Source: Przewalskia tangutica
Lineage: Eukaryota; Streptophyta; Magnoliopsida; Solanales; Solanaceae
Length of the DNA stretch: 64,000 nt
Assembly: GCA_029844215.1 (NCBI GenBank)
Contig: CM056731.1
Span: 82,108,992-82,172,991 of the forward strand
Reading direction: 5' to 3'
In this document: piece after piece, positions 20,065-32,514 of the stretch
Position numbering within the stretch: position 1 is the stretch's first letter
How the letters are laid out: the number at the start of each line of letters is the position of its first letter
Notes under the pieces: generated by a model
Seen by the model: only the letters and a program-made list of their open reading frames with translations
The model's database searches: none
What the model was told of the DNA's origin: nothing
Made by a program: the position numbers and the translations under genes

Positions 20065-23000
20065 TGTTATACCCCGTATTTCCAGAGTATGTACGTGAGG
20101 GCGTACGTATAAGAATTTGAGCCTTAAGATTAGGCAAGGTTCGAAATTGGGCACAAGTGCCGAAAAGAGTCGTTTTCCGACGAAATGTTTCCACAGTTTA
20201 CGTAGGGAAAATTCCGGCTATGTCATTAATAATTTTTGCGGATTTTTCCGAGAGACGAAACATTTTGGACCAACGGGAGAGGACAAGTGTCACCTCCCAT
20301 TGGAAAGCAAGTGGACGGCAAAGCTAGACCTTTTGCACGTTTTTGGTGTTGAAATTTTGGTCAAGGGTTAGGTAGGATATTTTGTGTAGATGGATAAGGT
20401 AGCACATGGCTAAATCTTGGCCTTACACTTGCTATGCACTTGTCTTCATCTTGGCCATTGGTTGGCCTTCACTTGACCTATAAATACCCCTCTAGTTGAA
20501 GACATTTCTTCATCCAAAACTTGAGCAATCTATCTAAGTCTCAAAATACTCCCTCCCTCTTGTCCTTTCGTCCACCACACCCCCCTCCCCCTTTGAGAAG
20601 GCCCTTTGGCCGAGAGCTTCCCTCCTTTGTAGTGGTTAGCAGTAGGGGTACCCCTAGCCTAGTTGTTTTCGTATAATACCCTTGTTGTGGTATAGAAATA
20701 CTCTCCGAGTATGGTTGTCATGTCCAAATACCTTGTCCCCAAATACCTTGTAGTTTTCCCAAGGTTACACTTATACAAAAGCCCAGAAAATACTATTATA
20801 CTTCCTTTAGCCACTAAACGAAACCCTAAGGAAATCTTCATTGATAGTTGAAGTATTTGAGTAGAAGTTGGTTAGAACTTCTAAGGGTTGTTTGGAGCGG
20901 GTTGGAGCGCACATAGTAGGAGCTAAACCTTGCTCAGGATCGACATATAAACTCGGATAATTTTGGGCTTATCGAGGTAAACACTCTTGACCTTCTATTG
21001 TAATTGGAAATTACATGTTGTAGGAATATATAGTTGAAGTATACTATATATAGAACTGAACATTATAATTGTGCGGCAATGTCTTTTGACTTAAGCCTGA
21101 ATTTAAAGAAGAGAACTGAACTGTAATTACATAGGACTGTATTACAGTAGACTTGTGTAGCATTACTGTGAGTAGAATTGTACACGTCCGGTTAGACGTG
21201 CAAACCCCCCCCCCCTGGTTGGCTTGGTAGCCGGCCTCGATAGAGGAGGAGATTTACGCTGTTGCGGGGGGGAGGTGCTGCCGAATTTTCTGTAGAATAT
21301 TCTACATTGAGATCTAAGATGTTAATAGGCGCCTTGTGGCCTCTATAGGTTGAAATACTGCGTGTGGCGTGGTCTACTTGGCTTAAGGTGTAGCCGACGG
21401 TTTGAGGTACTTGGAGCGTTTTGCTATTAGTCGATAATCGTCGCGAGGTATGTGAACCTCTTCCTATCTTTTCTAGCATGATATGTGTGTAACTATGTAG
21501 TACGGTAGACGTACATGTGCTAAATGTATTTGATTGGTTTAAAACATAAAGTGTTATGTGACTTTATGGCAAGTTGGTTATAATGACTTTATGTAGGTAA
21601 GGAAATGCTTTGTGGTTTTAAAAAGGTAATCGATTTGACTTATAATCGACTTGTTGTGTAATAGTAAAGAATCTTGAAGTATTTCAAAGAATCTTTGAAT
21701 CATCTTTATGAAGAGTAATACTTGGTTTTGAAAACATAAGAGTTATACTAGCTTTATGGGAAGTTAGGTATAACGTCTTAAGAGAGAATGGTTTCTTGAT
21801 TTCTAGAAGTTAAGAGACTTAATCTTAAAAGATAAGAGACTTGACTTGATATGGATGTTAGTGTGAAACCTCATTCGTGAGTAATGAGTACACGGTTGTA
21901 AAAGGAATAATGTTTCTTGATTGGAAATCGTAATAAGTATCGAACAAACCATCGCGGCGCTAATAAAGGAAAATGTAATGACTAATGAAGTATTATTAAA
22001 ACCAGTAGAAACCTCCATCTGCATAGAAGATAAGATGAGACAAAATGAGATTACATTTTCTAGATCATGGCTGCTTAATAAGATTGATTATGAACAAGAA
22101 TAACCTACTCGCCTAGGGCATATGTTACTCAATTGTTTTAAAAAGAGATTAAGACATTGAACTATGAAACTTTTCTAAAAAGAGACTGGCGTAATTGAAA
22201 TTAGGAAAACTGGAACTTTAGGGTAAAGAAAGGCATTGTGTTGTCTTAAAATGGTTTAAAACATAAAGTGTTATAACAGCCTTATGGGAAGTTGGTTATA
22301 ACGACTTTATGAAAACAAAAGAAGGGTTTTTATCACTGGTTTTAATGTGGTAACTTGACTTTAAAAAGAGAAGTGTTTTGGTCGAAAAAGAAGGCATGGT
22401 ATTGCCTTAATTTGGTTTTAAAAAAAAAGGATAGTATGGAAGTTGTTTTGGTTTACTTAAAAGATATAAGTCACTCTATTTTATGATACGGGTATCGGGT
22501 GACTTTTATAAAAGGGGATGGATCTTTAAAAAGGAACTTAACGCACGTAGTACTTTAGGATTAAAACCCGGACTATTGACATAAAATGAAAGTACCTTGA
22601 GTTGTGGATAACTTGCCTATGCTTGTTGTTGTGTAACTTGCCTATGCTTGTTGTTGTGTAACTTGTCTATGCTTGTTGTTGTGTAACTTGCCTATGCTTG
22701 TTGTGATAGCCTTTGTTATGCAAGGATTATGTTCTATATTACCGCATCTCTCAATGGAGGGCCGGTTGACTCATTGAGGACTTACTTGGACGTACCGGCC
22801 GTGACGGAAAATTCCACGGGTATGCTCCTAATGATAGTGTTATTCCATGGACTAGCTCTCCATGAGGTTTCTTACTGTTCGGCCTTGGTACCCGGTGGTC
22901 GGCTTTCGTACTTGCCCCGTCTCGTGGCTGATACGGCCTTGGTACCTGGTAGTTAGCCCTCGCACTTGCCGATTCGATGTAGTGACGAAGTCTCGTGATA

Positions 23001-23824
23001 CGGCCTTGGTACCTGGTGGTCAGCCCTCGTACTTGCCCCGGTCAGCTACGTGACCGGCCTTGGTATCTGGTAGTCGGCTCTCGCACTTGCCCCGTGTCAG
23101 CTTCGTGGTTTGGTTGTATTGTATTGTTATTACGGCTTTGGCATCAGGTAGGACTTGGTGTTCAGGTGTACTTCTTGATGTTATCATATCATGCTCGCCG
23201 TGATGAGGAAGGTATTCCACGGGCATGACTGATGTTGTGGCGTGAGACCCATAATTATATTTGAGTAAATAACCCGGAGGGCGTGAGACCCTGACTTGAT
23301 ATAATTGTTATATGTGTGTACTGTAGTTTGGTTTCATACATGTCTCCTGCTTTATATAGACTATTATGATTTCATTTACAGTATTCTGATTTCACATACT
23401 TGGTACTGTTGTCTTGACCTCGCCGAGTGCGTTCACGCCGCATGGTATACATCATTTGCCGATCCCGCTTTTAGGATCACCTTTCAGCGTATTGGGAAGC
23501 TCCGTTCCTTCGGAGGCTTATCTTTGGTATGTTACCCTGATGTCTGTAGGTTCTTGTACATTCAGGGGTATGGCGGGGCCCTGTCCCGTCATAGTTGTTG
23601 TAAAAATCTTAGAGTGCATGCTTAATTGTGGCGGGGTTGTAAGGATTATGCTCGTTGACGTTTATATATATATATATGTTGAAAGGCAACTGTTTTGGTT
23701 GGCCTATTTATTTTTTATATCTCTCATTTCATGTTCATGTTTTATTTCCGCTGATTTTTCTCTGATGTTGTATCACTAGGGTGCCCGGGGTAAGGCACGA
23801 TCACGGGCGGATTCGGCCGTGACA
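20065..23824 (+). mobile_element. Element A LTR 2, 3.76 kb
   Basis: Same termini and order of blocks as LTR A1: TATA 20478-20490; hairpins 21541-21597, 21733-21781, 22256-22313; U5 block 21921-22103; four 25-bp repeats. It is preceded by the polypurine tract and followed by a second primer site and a second gag, so it serves as the 3' LTR of one unit and the 5' LTR of the next. This is a tandem, not two separate insertions. A C-run near 21205 and several CAG/CGA swaps distinguish it from A1. Confidence 0.9.
22610..22704 (+). repeat. 25-bp minisatellite, 4 copies, LTR A2
   Basis: Same unit as at 16716, starting at 22610, 22635, 22660 and 22685, with one C/T change in the third copy. The identical copy number supports recent common origin of the two LTRs. 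Confidence 0.9.
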
Positions 23825-23827
23825 AAG

Positions 23828-23838
23828 TGGTATCGAGC
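23828..23838 (+). promoter_or_regulatory. Primer binding site after LTR A2
   Basis: TGGTATCGAGC again follows GTGACA by three bases. It marks the start of the second, truncated internal region (23825-25270). Confidence 0.85.
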
Positions 23839-24019
23839 GATTAGTCCTCGGAAAGTGTCTCTGACCGTGTCTTGTAAGTCTTGATTATCGGTGTGTTGTG
23901 CACCACATCTATAATCGGGAGGCCGCAGACATTTAGGGTTGGTTTCCATTCTTCTCATTACGAGATCGTGCCTTAGAGTGTAATAAGATTGGACCCTCCG
24001 ACCTGCCGTTTTACCGATT

Positions 24020-25165
24020 ATGCCTCGCGTAAAGGCACGGCCTGGGCAAGGCGGCGAGGGAGGCGTGAGTAGAAGCGTGGCGAGACCACATACACGAGCC
24101 TCGATCCGCGATGCGGAAGCGAGAGAGATGAGTCACTGAGTGGGCGATTAATGGCGAGGGTTGTGGCAGACTTGAGGATAGCCGGACGCAGCAGCGGTTC
24201 GAAGCACGATGGTTCACCTAGATCGAGATAGTTCGAGGCTACGGGATTTTACGAGTTGTAGGCGCGAGTTTTATGGGTCGAGGCACGAGGATGATCCGAG
24301 GAGTTCATCAAGCGATTCTGACGGATAATGAGTGATCAAGGCATCGGAGACCGAGTCGGTGGTCCTAGGTTCGCATCGGCTGCGTGATACCGCAGTCGAC
24401 TGGTTTGATTCGTGGGAGCTGTCCCGGGGAGAGCATGCACTTCCAGCTTTATGGGACGAGTTCTCAGAGGCCTTTCTTGCACATTTCTTGCCTCCACAAA
24501 TGAGGAGGGCTCGGGCCGACAGATTTTTGGTGTTGCGGCAGAAGCAGGCGACGGTTCGGAGTACAATGTGAGTTCGACTCATTGGCGATGCGTCCGCGTT
24601 GGTAGCTAGTATGGAGGATCGAGTGCACCGATATGTTACAGGCTCGATGATCACCTAGCCGAGTTGTTGGTGTAGCTCTTGGGGCATGGACATTGCCGCG
24701 TGCAGCGTATGCACTGATGTGAGGCGGATAAATCGACGGAATGACCAGATCAGCGAGAAGAGGTCCGAACAGCGGTCCTTTGGTGACTTTCGAGGCGGAC
24801 CGCCAAGCCCGAGCGATTATGCGCCTCGCGATTGAGTGGTCCTCCACGGCCCGGGACCTTTGGGATATTCGGGAAGCGGTCGGGGCTCCTGTTTGATTTT
24901 GAGGAGTAGGAGTGCTCGCGGATGAGTTGCCCTTGTCTCAGTGTGGCCGTTGTGGAAAACTTCATAAGGAGAGTGTCGATCGACTTGGGAGGTTGTTATT
25001 CTTGCGGCAGCAGGGCCCATGGCGGCTGTCCAGGCCAGTAGCGGTAGGATAGCACAGACTACTAGAGCAGTTGCGGGTTCTACACCTTCCATAGCCAGGC
25101 AGGATGTTCGTACACCGGCAGGCCCCGGTAGAGGTCGCGGTGGGAGTTCCCAGTTTTAGCGGTCC
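24020..25165 (+). pseudogene. gag: Tekay-type gag of element A, copy 2, heavily broken
   Basis: A second copy of the gag at 18105-19232, starting ATG 24020 (MPRVKAR by sequence, shifted early). The capsid core is readable at 24332-24571 (LRDTAVDWFDSWE, FLPPQMRRARADRFLVLR). The zinc-knuckle region (about 24935-25040) has lost spacing and its His. Numerous one- and two-base losses, many in CCGG-like contexts, distinguish it from copy 1. After gag, the post-gag sequence runs only to 25270 and then stops at GTGCTAAA, where unrelated DNA begins; the rest of this unit and its 3' LTR are missing. Not functional as read. Confidence 0.8.
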
Positions 25166-25270
25166 TTTGAACCGCCTATTTTCAGGTATATCCTTAACCC
25201 TCTAGAGTTTTGTATGTATTGATGTTATGATGATGTGTTTAGTGTTATGTTCGGATAGCCTTGTGCTAAA

Positions 25271-25698
25271 GAGTTTGAGTGTAATTATGTTTTTCCATAA
25301 TTCAAACCCCCTTTTGTGTCTTGGAATTGTCACATCAGCCGACTATCAATCCATCAAGTCATGGAAGCCCAAACACCACCATCACTTTTCCAAAGCCAAA
25401 ACCACTCTAACACGCACAATTCCTCAAAACCCTCTCCCATGTCCATATCCTCAAATTCACAAACACCAAAGATTATTCCCTAATGTGGACTAGTCCAGCA
25501 AACAACAACAAGGTTTACAAGCATTATACTTCCATCAATGACTTAAAACCAGTAGAGGAGGACTGCACACACGTCATGATTCTACTTGGCTCAGATGAAC
25601 CATTACAAGTTTGTTATCCAGGTAAAATGATAACCCAATCGATGTTGATGCAACATCTGATTTCTCAAACCTTGCCTCAAGATAGTCAAAATTAACAA
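25271..25698. other. Unassigned 428-bp segment, possible host or captured sequence
   Basis: It lies between the truncated end of element A and the start of a plus-strand LTR piece, matches nothing else in the window and is not LTR-like. Two open frames are visible: one from ATG 25361 rich in Ser, Asn, Gln and Pro (about 40 codons), and one at 25483-25695 (70 codons, MWTSPANNNKVYKHYTS..., containing MILLGSDEPLQVCYPGKM). They are in different frames and I recognise no domain. It may be original target DNA for element E, or a decayed gene fragment. Confidence 0.4.
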
Positions 25699-25925
25699 TG
25701 TTACACCCCGTATTTCCAAGGCAATGAGATGAGAACGTACGAAGCAAATTGAGATTTGAATTTCGGAAGGAAAGAAGGATTACTTTTCTTAAGGAAAAAT
25801 CTCAGAAATTTGTAAAGGAAAAGGTTTATTACTTGGAATTTGGTTCTCAAATTTGGTATTTGAGACTTTTGGAATATATTGGAATTATGGATTTTTATTT
25901 TTGGATTTTGGTCATGTGGGGCCCA
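25699..25925 (+). mobile_element. Start of element E 5' LTR (fragment)
   Basis: TGTTACACCCCGTATTTCCA begins a 227-bp stretch nearly identical to the start of the E 3' LTR at 55232. It breaks off at GGGGCCCA, where the opposite-strand internal region of H begins. No polypurine tract precedes it, so it looks like a 5' LTR start, with the rest of E resuming at 49326. Confidence 0.7.
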
Positions 25926-26255
25926 TAAATGACCCTCATACATAACTCCGTATAGTTGTATGTCAATAAACCAACTATACTACACTCATTACCAACCTGG
26001 ATACGCAATCCACATAGTCCTTCCTGGGTCACTGTTGCCTGTCTCGTAGCTGCAATCAACATAACTCGTTATGGAGAGACGACCCTAACAACACAGCTCT
26101 ATCGCACGATCTCAGAGTGAGAAGAATGGAAACCAATCCTAAATGCCCTGCAGCCTCCTGATTATAGATGTGGTGCACAACACACCGATAATCAAGAATC
26201 TACTAGACATGGTCTGTAGACACTTTCCGAGGACTAACTGCTCTGATACCACTTT
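25926..26255 (-). mobile_element. Internal stub of element H with gag remnant and PBS
   Basis: On the minus strand this reads from the primer site (GCTCTGATACCA in plus orientation, 26240-26251) through the leader (GTGTTGTGCACCACATCTAT) into a short remnant. There the gag start reads ACG AGA CAG GCA and is joined almost directly to gag C-terminal-like sequence (GGATTGCGTATCCAGG). The same stub occurs in E (54064-54135), so gag was already deleted in this subfamily. The remaining internal region and the 3' LTR of H are missing at 25925/25926. Confidence 0.75.
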
Positions 26256-26930
26256 TGTCACGACCCGATCCCGGGCCCGCGACTGGTGCCCTACCTGGGC
26301 ACCCTTACAGGTATACATCAGAGATAATCAGCGGAACATACATAAACTTAACAGGAAATAAATAACAGGCTAGCCGATAAGGCCACCTTCCAAAAATATA
26401 CACGTAACCCAAAAAGCAGTTACTTTTTTTTTTCTTTACACAACCCAATCCACAAGATATGACTACATACCTCTAAGAATTCTTGACATAACAACTGTGA
26501 TGGGACAGGGCCCCGCCATACCCCTGAATGTACATAAATCTACAACCTCAGGGAACTGTACCAAATACAAAGCCTCCGAAATAATGGAGCTTTCCAACCA
26601 GCTGAACAATGATCCTAAGAATGAGGATCAGCAAGCTATGTACCTCAACCTGCGGCATGACGCGGCCCCAGGAGAGTCGATCTGAAATATGTACCAAGTA
26701 TGTGGCCCGAAAATCAGTAATGAAATCATATGATCATATAAAGCTGGAGACATGTATGATAACCAAAATAACAGTACACTGTGCCTTGCCAAAGTGAAAG
26801 TAATGAAAGTCATTTTTACATTTTAAAGACTATTTCAACACATGAACAATAGTCACACAGGGCTACGGACACAAGCCCTCAAATATCATCACATAGTCCA
26901 GTAAGGGTCTCAAGCCCACAAATATCAAAG

Positions 26931-27720
26931 CGTGCCCGTGGAATCCCCCATCACTGTCGACAGCCATAAGTGTAAAATATAACCATGTGACGCGCCTGTG
27001 GCATCCCACCTCACTGTCGGCGTACACATATACAATACATATATATATCTCCTGCCCGTGGAATTCCTCATCACTGCCGACAGCCGTAAGTGTAACATAT
27101 AACCATGTGACGCGCCCGTGGCATCCTACCTCACTGTCGGCGTACACATATACAATACATATATATATATATATCTCATGCCCGTGGAATCCCTCATCTC
27201 GGGTACATGACTTCATGGAGAGCTAATCCATGGGGTAATAATCGTATATAACATGCCCGTGGAATCCCTCATCTCGGGTACATGTCTTCATAGGGAGCTA
27301 GTCGATGGAGTAATAGTACATAACATGGTCGCATGCCCCGAAATCCCTCATCGTATAAGCATGGCCATAGGGTAATAATCGTATATAACATGCCCGTGGA
27401 ATCCCTCATCTCGGGTACATGTCTTCATGGGGAGCTAGTCCATGGAGTAATAATCGTATATAACATGGTCGCATTCCCCGGAAGCCCTCATCGTATAAGC
27501 ATGGCCATGGGGTAATAAAATAAATCCGGGAATCTAACCCGCCTCCTGGTTGCATGCCCTGGAATCCCACATCGTATAAGCATTGTCCAAGGAGTAATAA
27601 AAACAATCCGGGAATCTAACCCGCATCCTGGTCGCATGCCCCGGAATCCCACATCGTATAAGCATGTCCACGGATTAATCACAATGGAAGCATACCCGTG
27701 GAAGCCTCCGTCACTGTCGG
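26931..27720. repeat. Complex minisatellite in LTR H
   Basis: Tandem units of several lengths built on GCCCGTGGAATCCCTCATC: about 117-bp units with CACTGTCGGCGTACACATAT and (TA)n tracts, then about 65-75-bp units ending GGGTAATAATCGTATATAAC. This is the largest of the family-specific repeat blocks and explains much of the extra length of H. Confidence 0.8.
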
Positions 27721-28913
27721 TACGTCCAAGTAAATTCACAATAAGACAGTCGGCCCTCCAACTGAGAGTCACGGCAGCGTAAACATATAATACTTGCACT
27801 CAAGGCTATCACAAGCAAGCATATGCAAGTTCATTAAATCTTTAGACTTTCATTTTATATACTCAAGGCACTTTTCGTTTCACATAAAAATCCGGGAATT
27901 TAACCCCAAGTACTACGTACTTCTATTCATTTCAAAAGACTCTTTTTCATATAAAACCCCAAGATACTAATAATCGTAGTATCAAGTCATATCTACTTTT
28001 CGAGACAAGTCACAATACCTTTTAGAAATACATTTATAGGCTTCTAAATCAAGTGACTTCTTTCTTTAAAACTTTAAGCAATTGATGCCTTCAAATCAAT
28101 TTGTCTTTCTTCATTTCAAGTCATTTATCCTTATTTACATCACTAGAGTAAACCATTCTTTCATCTTTCCATAAAGCTATTATAACCAACTTCTCATAAA
28201 GTCGTTATACTAACTTTATGCTTTAGACACTTACATCTTTTTTTTTTATTATAACCAAGAGACTTATTCTTTCAAATCAAGTTACATAACTTTCAAAATA
28301 ATTCAAGTCTCTTAACTTTAGAAATCAAGTTTCTTAACTTAGAATATCAAGTCTCTTTAACTTAGAATTTCAAGTCTCTTAACTTTAAAAATAAAGTCTC
28401 TTAACCTTTTAAGAATTCAAGGTTCATGATCTTAAAACTTCATAACGTAAAGTCTTTACTATTAAGTAACATATACTTTTATGCGTTGTGAACAGGTTAT
28501 ACTTATTTATAACGATTTTATTAAAGCAACCATGATCTAGAAAATGTAATACAATTTTGTCTTATCTTAGTTTCTATGCAGATGGAGAATTCTACTCATT
28601 TTAATATAATTGATTGTCGATACATTTTCTTTTATTAACGCTGCAATGACTTGTTCGATACTTATTCTCATTCGTGCGGTAAATTAGCAAAGTCAACTCG
28701 ACTCCAAATACTTCCTAACGACTCTTACCAACATCCCCCATATGACTTGGTAAGAACTTAGGATAACTTAGACATAACTTTCACATAGAGTAAATCAACA
28801 TACATACCTCTTAACTTCTAAGAGTAAAGGAATCATGAAATAACACCACATGTATATTTCATACATAGAATCATGCCAAAAGGAGGAAGAGGTTCACATA
28901 CCTCGCGACGATT

Positions 28914-28918
28914 ATCGA
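28914..28918. repeat. Target site duplication of element B (ATCGA)
   Basis: ATCGA precedes the B 5' LTR and is repeated at 38329-38333 after the 3' LTR. Joining the flanks gives GATTATCGACAAGTAGCAAA, which LTR b carries almost unchanged at about 4712, an independent empty site. Confidence 0.9.
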
Positions 28919-31900
28919 TGTTATACCCCGTATTTCCAGAGTATGTACGCAGGGACGTACGTAGAAAATTTGAACTTGTGATTTAGGCTTGGCCGAATTC
29001 TTTTTGTTCACAACCCCCGGTTAGAGTCGTTTTTAAACGCGTTTCCACAACGTTCGTAGGGAATTTCGGCTATGTCATTTTTATTTTTGCGGATTTTTCC
29101 GAGAGGCGAAACATTTTGGACCAACAAGAGGCGACACTTGTCACCCTCTCATTGGTTAGGCTTGGGCGGTAAAGGCTTGGCGAAAGTGTGGTTGAAATAG
29201 TCAAGGGTTGGTAGGATATTTTTGTGTTAGTTGGTTAGGGTGCACTTGGCAAGATCTTGGCCCTACACTTGCTATGCACTTGGCAAGATCTTGGCCATTG
29301 GTTGGCCTTGGCTTGTCCTATAAATACCCACCTCTTTGGAAGACTTATTCATCCTAAAAATCTCTAAGTCTTGAAAGACTCTCCCCTCTCTCTATTGTTC
29401 TCGTCCTCCCCATTTCGTGAGGCCCCAGCGAGAGTAGCGCCCACTCTAGTAGTGTGGCCGTGGGGTACCCCCCCCTAGCCTAGTTGTCTCGTATAATACA
29501 CCCCCCTTTTTGTGGTATAGAAATACTCTCCCAAGTATTGGTATAATGCCCAAATTACCTTAGCCGTCTACCTTGTTGTATTCTCAGGTTATACTATCTG
29601 AAAAGCCGGAAATACTATTATACTTCCCGTCAGTCACAAAAACCGAAACCCTAAGGAAAATCTCCATAGTTAGTTGGAGTCATAAGTAGAAGTTGGTTAG
29701 AACTTCTAAGGGTTGTGTGGAGCGGGTCGAACCTGGAGTTGGAGCTAAACGATTGCCCAGGATCGACTTTTTACTTGGATAATTATGGGCTTATTGAGGT
29801 AATTATCTTGTCCCTCTATTGTAATTTAAAATTACATGATTGTTAGACTATATAGTTGAAGTATACTATATATATAACTGAAAGTATTTAGTTGGAAATG
29901 TCTTTTGACTTAAGCTCAAGAATCGAGCTGTAATTACATAGGGGTGTATTACAGAGACTTGTGTAGTAATCTTGTGGAGTAGAATTGTACCGTTCGGGTT
30001 AGATGTATGAACCCCTGGTTGGCTTGATGGCCGGCCCGATAGAGGAGGAGATTTCTGTTTGTTGCGGGAGGGTCTGCCGAATTTTCTGTAGAATGTTCTA
30101 CGAAGGGATCTAAATGTTAATAAGCGCCTTGTGGCCTTATAGGTTGGCGTACTACGTATGGCGCGATCTACTTGGCTTAAGGAGTAGCCGACGGTTGGAG
30201 GTACTTGGAGCGTTTTGCTATTAGTCGATACTCGTCGCGAGGTATGTGAACCTCTTCCTATCTCTTCTAGCATGATATGTGTGAACTATGTAGTACGGTA
30301 GACATACAGGTGCTAAATGTATTTGATTGGTGTAAAACATAAAGTGTTATAACGGCTTTATGGAAGTTGGTTATAACAGCTTTATGTTGGTAAGAAAATA
30401 CATGTGGTTTTTAAAAGGTAACTGATTTGAACTATAAGCGGCTTGTTATGTATTAATAAAGAACTTGAAGTATTTCAAAAGATTTTTGAATCATTTTGAA
30501 AGAAGAAGTAATACTTGGTTTTTGAAAACTTAAGAGTTATACTAGCTTTATGGGAAGTTAGGTATAACGGCTTAAGAATGTTTTACTGATTTCGGAAATC
30601 AGAATGTGTATCGACAAACCACTGCAGCGTTAATAAAAGGAAATGTTTTGACTAATTAAGTATTATTAAAACCAGTAGAAACTTCCATCTGCATAGAAGC
30701 TAAGATGAGACAAAATGATATTTCCTAGATCACATTACTTTGTAATAAGATTGTTATAAACAAGAATATCCTACTCACATATAAGGCTTAGGTTTCTCAG
30801 ATTTTTTAAAGGAGAATTATATTCTTAAATGAATAAGACTATGAACTACGAAACCTTTCTAAAATGAGAAACTTGAACATTGGAAATTAGGCAAACTTGA
30901 ACATTGGAAATTAGGCAAACTTGAACATTGGAAAATAATGTTGTTACTTGATTTTACAAAGGTAAGTGTTTTGGTTTACTTAAAAAGACAGTCACTCTAT
31001 TTTATATTACGGGTATTGTGTGACTTATGTTAAAGCAATGGATCTTTTAAAAAGCTTTAATGTATGAAGTACTTTAGGGATAGATACCCGAACTTGTTAG
31101 CATAAAGTACCTTGTGTGAATAACTTGATTGTGTTGGTTTGAGATAGCCTTGTAAATACTTTCTTGTTGATGTGATAAGTAAACATGTTAGGATGCTACG
31201 TGTGTTAGTATCTTGTGTGATCGTGATGTAAGGGGGTCATTCTTGTTGTGCTTACGTTGTTAAGCGTTAAGCGGTTATCTTGTTATTGTATCACATAACC
31301 CTTGACTTGTTATCACAGGGCTTGCCACCCTTGATGCGGGTCTATCGGCCTATGCAGATCCTTGTGACTATGCGAGTGCGGTAGCTCGGGATTGATCATT
31401 CGGGTGTTTAGCCCGACGCGGGGATTCCTATGCGATGCTGTGAGACTATGCGGTCTTTTGAGACTATGCGAGTGCGGGAGCCTAGGCGGATACCGAGGTT
31501 GGCTGCGCCCGATGCGGGGTATACCTCAGCGATGCAGGACCATGATTCGAGGAATACCTCATGCGGTGCTGGGTGACCTATGCGAGCTGCGAGAGTTCGA
31601 GGATAGACGCGCATTGATATTGCGGGCGAGTGGCGGCCGATCATGTGGTGCGATCTAGAAAGACCTCGAGATACGGTTTGTGGTATTTTTGGTGCGTGGG
31701 TCTTAGTAGTCGGCTATGCCTTCGCACTTGCCCGTCACGGTTTTATTGTGATAACTTTGAGGCGTGAGTCACGACTTGACATATTTGTTTATTTATTGTG
31801 AGCGTAGTTTGGTTATCATACATGTCTCTGCTTTATATAGACTACTATGATTTCATTTACTGATCTTATTTTCGATTTCACATACTCAATTTTTGTTATC

Positions 31901-32311
31901 GACCTCGCCCGGGCTGCGTTCATGCCGCGGTAAAGGTACACGATCGTTGATCCTCGCTCTTAGGATCACGGTTCAGCTTTTGGGAAGCTCGTATCTCGGA
32001 GGCTTATCGATGGTATAGTCCTGTCGTAGTAAGTGTTTACATTCGGGGTTTGGCGGGGCCCCTGTCGCCATTATTGTCGTATCATTTCTTAGAGTGCGTA
32101 ATCTTGTTGTGGGCAGAATTTGTAAGAGGGTCAGAATCGAATTGCTATTTATATATATACGAAGGTAACCGCTTTTAGTTGCTTTGTCTTCTTATTTCAC
32201 TGTCATTTTACATTGGTTTCATGTCTTGTCTTTATGTTCCGCTGATTACTCTGATGTATGGCTACTTGGGTGCGGGGTAAGGCACGATCCACGGGCCGGG
32301 CAGTCGTGACA
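28919..32311 (+). mobile_element. Element B 5' LTR
   Basis: TGTTATACCCCG to CAGTCGTGACA. TATA box 29318-29330, about 0.4 kb in. Hairpins 30336-30390 (type I) and 30525-30575 (type II, perfect CTTAAG arms), U5 block 30590-30770, a 24-bp repeat and a GC-rich repeat zone (31320-31640). Confidence 0.9.
30871..30938 (+). repeat. 24-bp repeat, about 2.8 copies, LTR B
   Basis: Unit ACTTGAACATTGGAAATTAG plus GCAA at 30871, 30895 and 30919. The 3' LTR has the same array at 36880-36948, showing that both LTRs came from one template. Confidence 0.9.
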
Positions 32312-32314
32312 AAG

Positions 32315-32326
32315 TGGTATCGAAGC
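32315..32326 (+). promoter_or_regulatory. Primer binding site, element B
   Basis: TGGTATCGAAGC, three to four bases after the LTR end; initiator-Met class with one base rearranged relative to TGGTATCAGAGC. Confidence 0.85.
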
Positions 32327-32514
32327 GATTAATCCTCGGAAAGTGTCTGAGGCAGTATCGATGAAGTCTTGATTATCGGTGTGTTGTGCACCACAATAAT
32401 CGTGGAGGCTATAGGGTATTTAGGATTGGTTTCTATTCTTCTCACTCACGAGATCGTGCCTTAGAGGCATGTTGTAAGTTGGACCCTCTAAACGTATTTC
32501 TTTCCCTTACCGTT

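Larger units (their letters stand above)
26256..28918 (-). mobile_element. Element H 5' LTR, segment 1 of 3
   Basis: Starts (plus coordinates) at TGTCACGACCCGATCC beside the H primer site and runs through a large minisatellite, one hairpin (28168-28215) and the U5 block (28503-28680) to ATCGA, where element B is inserted. The LTR resumes at 38334 and again at 48512. The three parts sum to about 4.2 kb, the longest LTR here. Confidence 0.85.

Noticed and set aside
27148..27180. (TA)n tract considered as a microsatellite locus
   Set aside because: It is part of the complex minisatellite of LTR H, not a separate feature.
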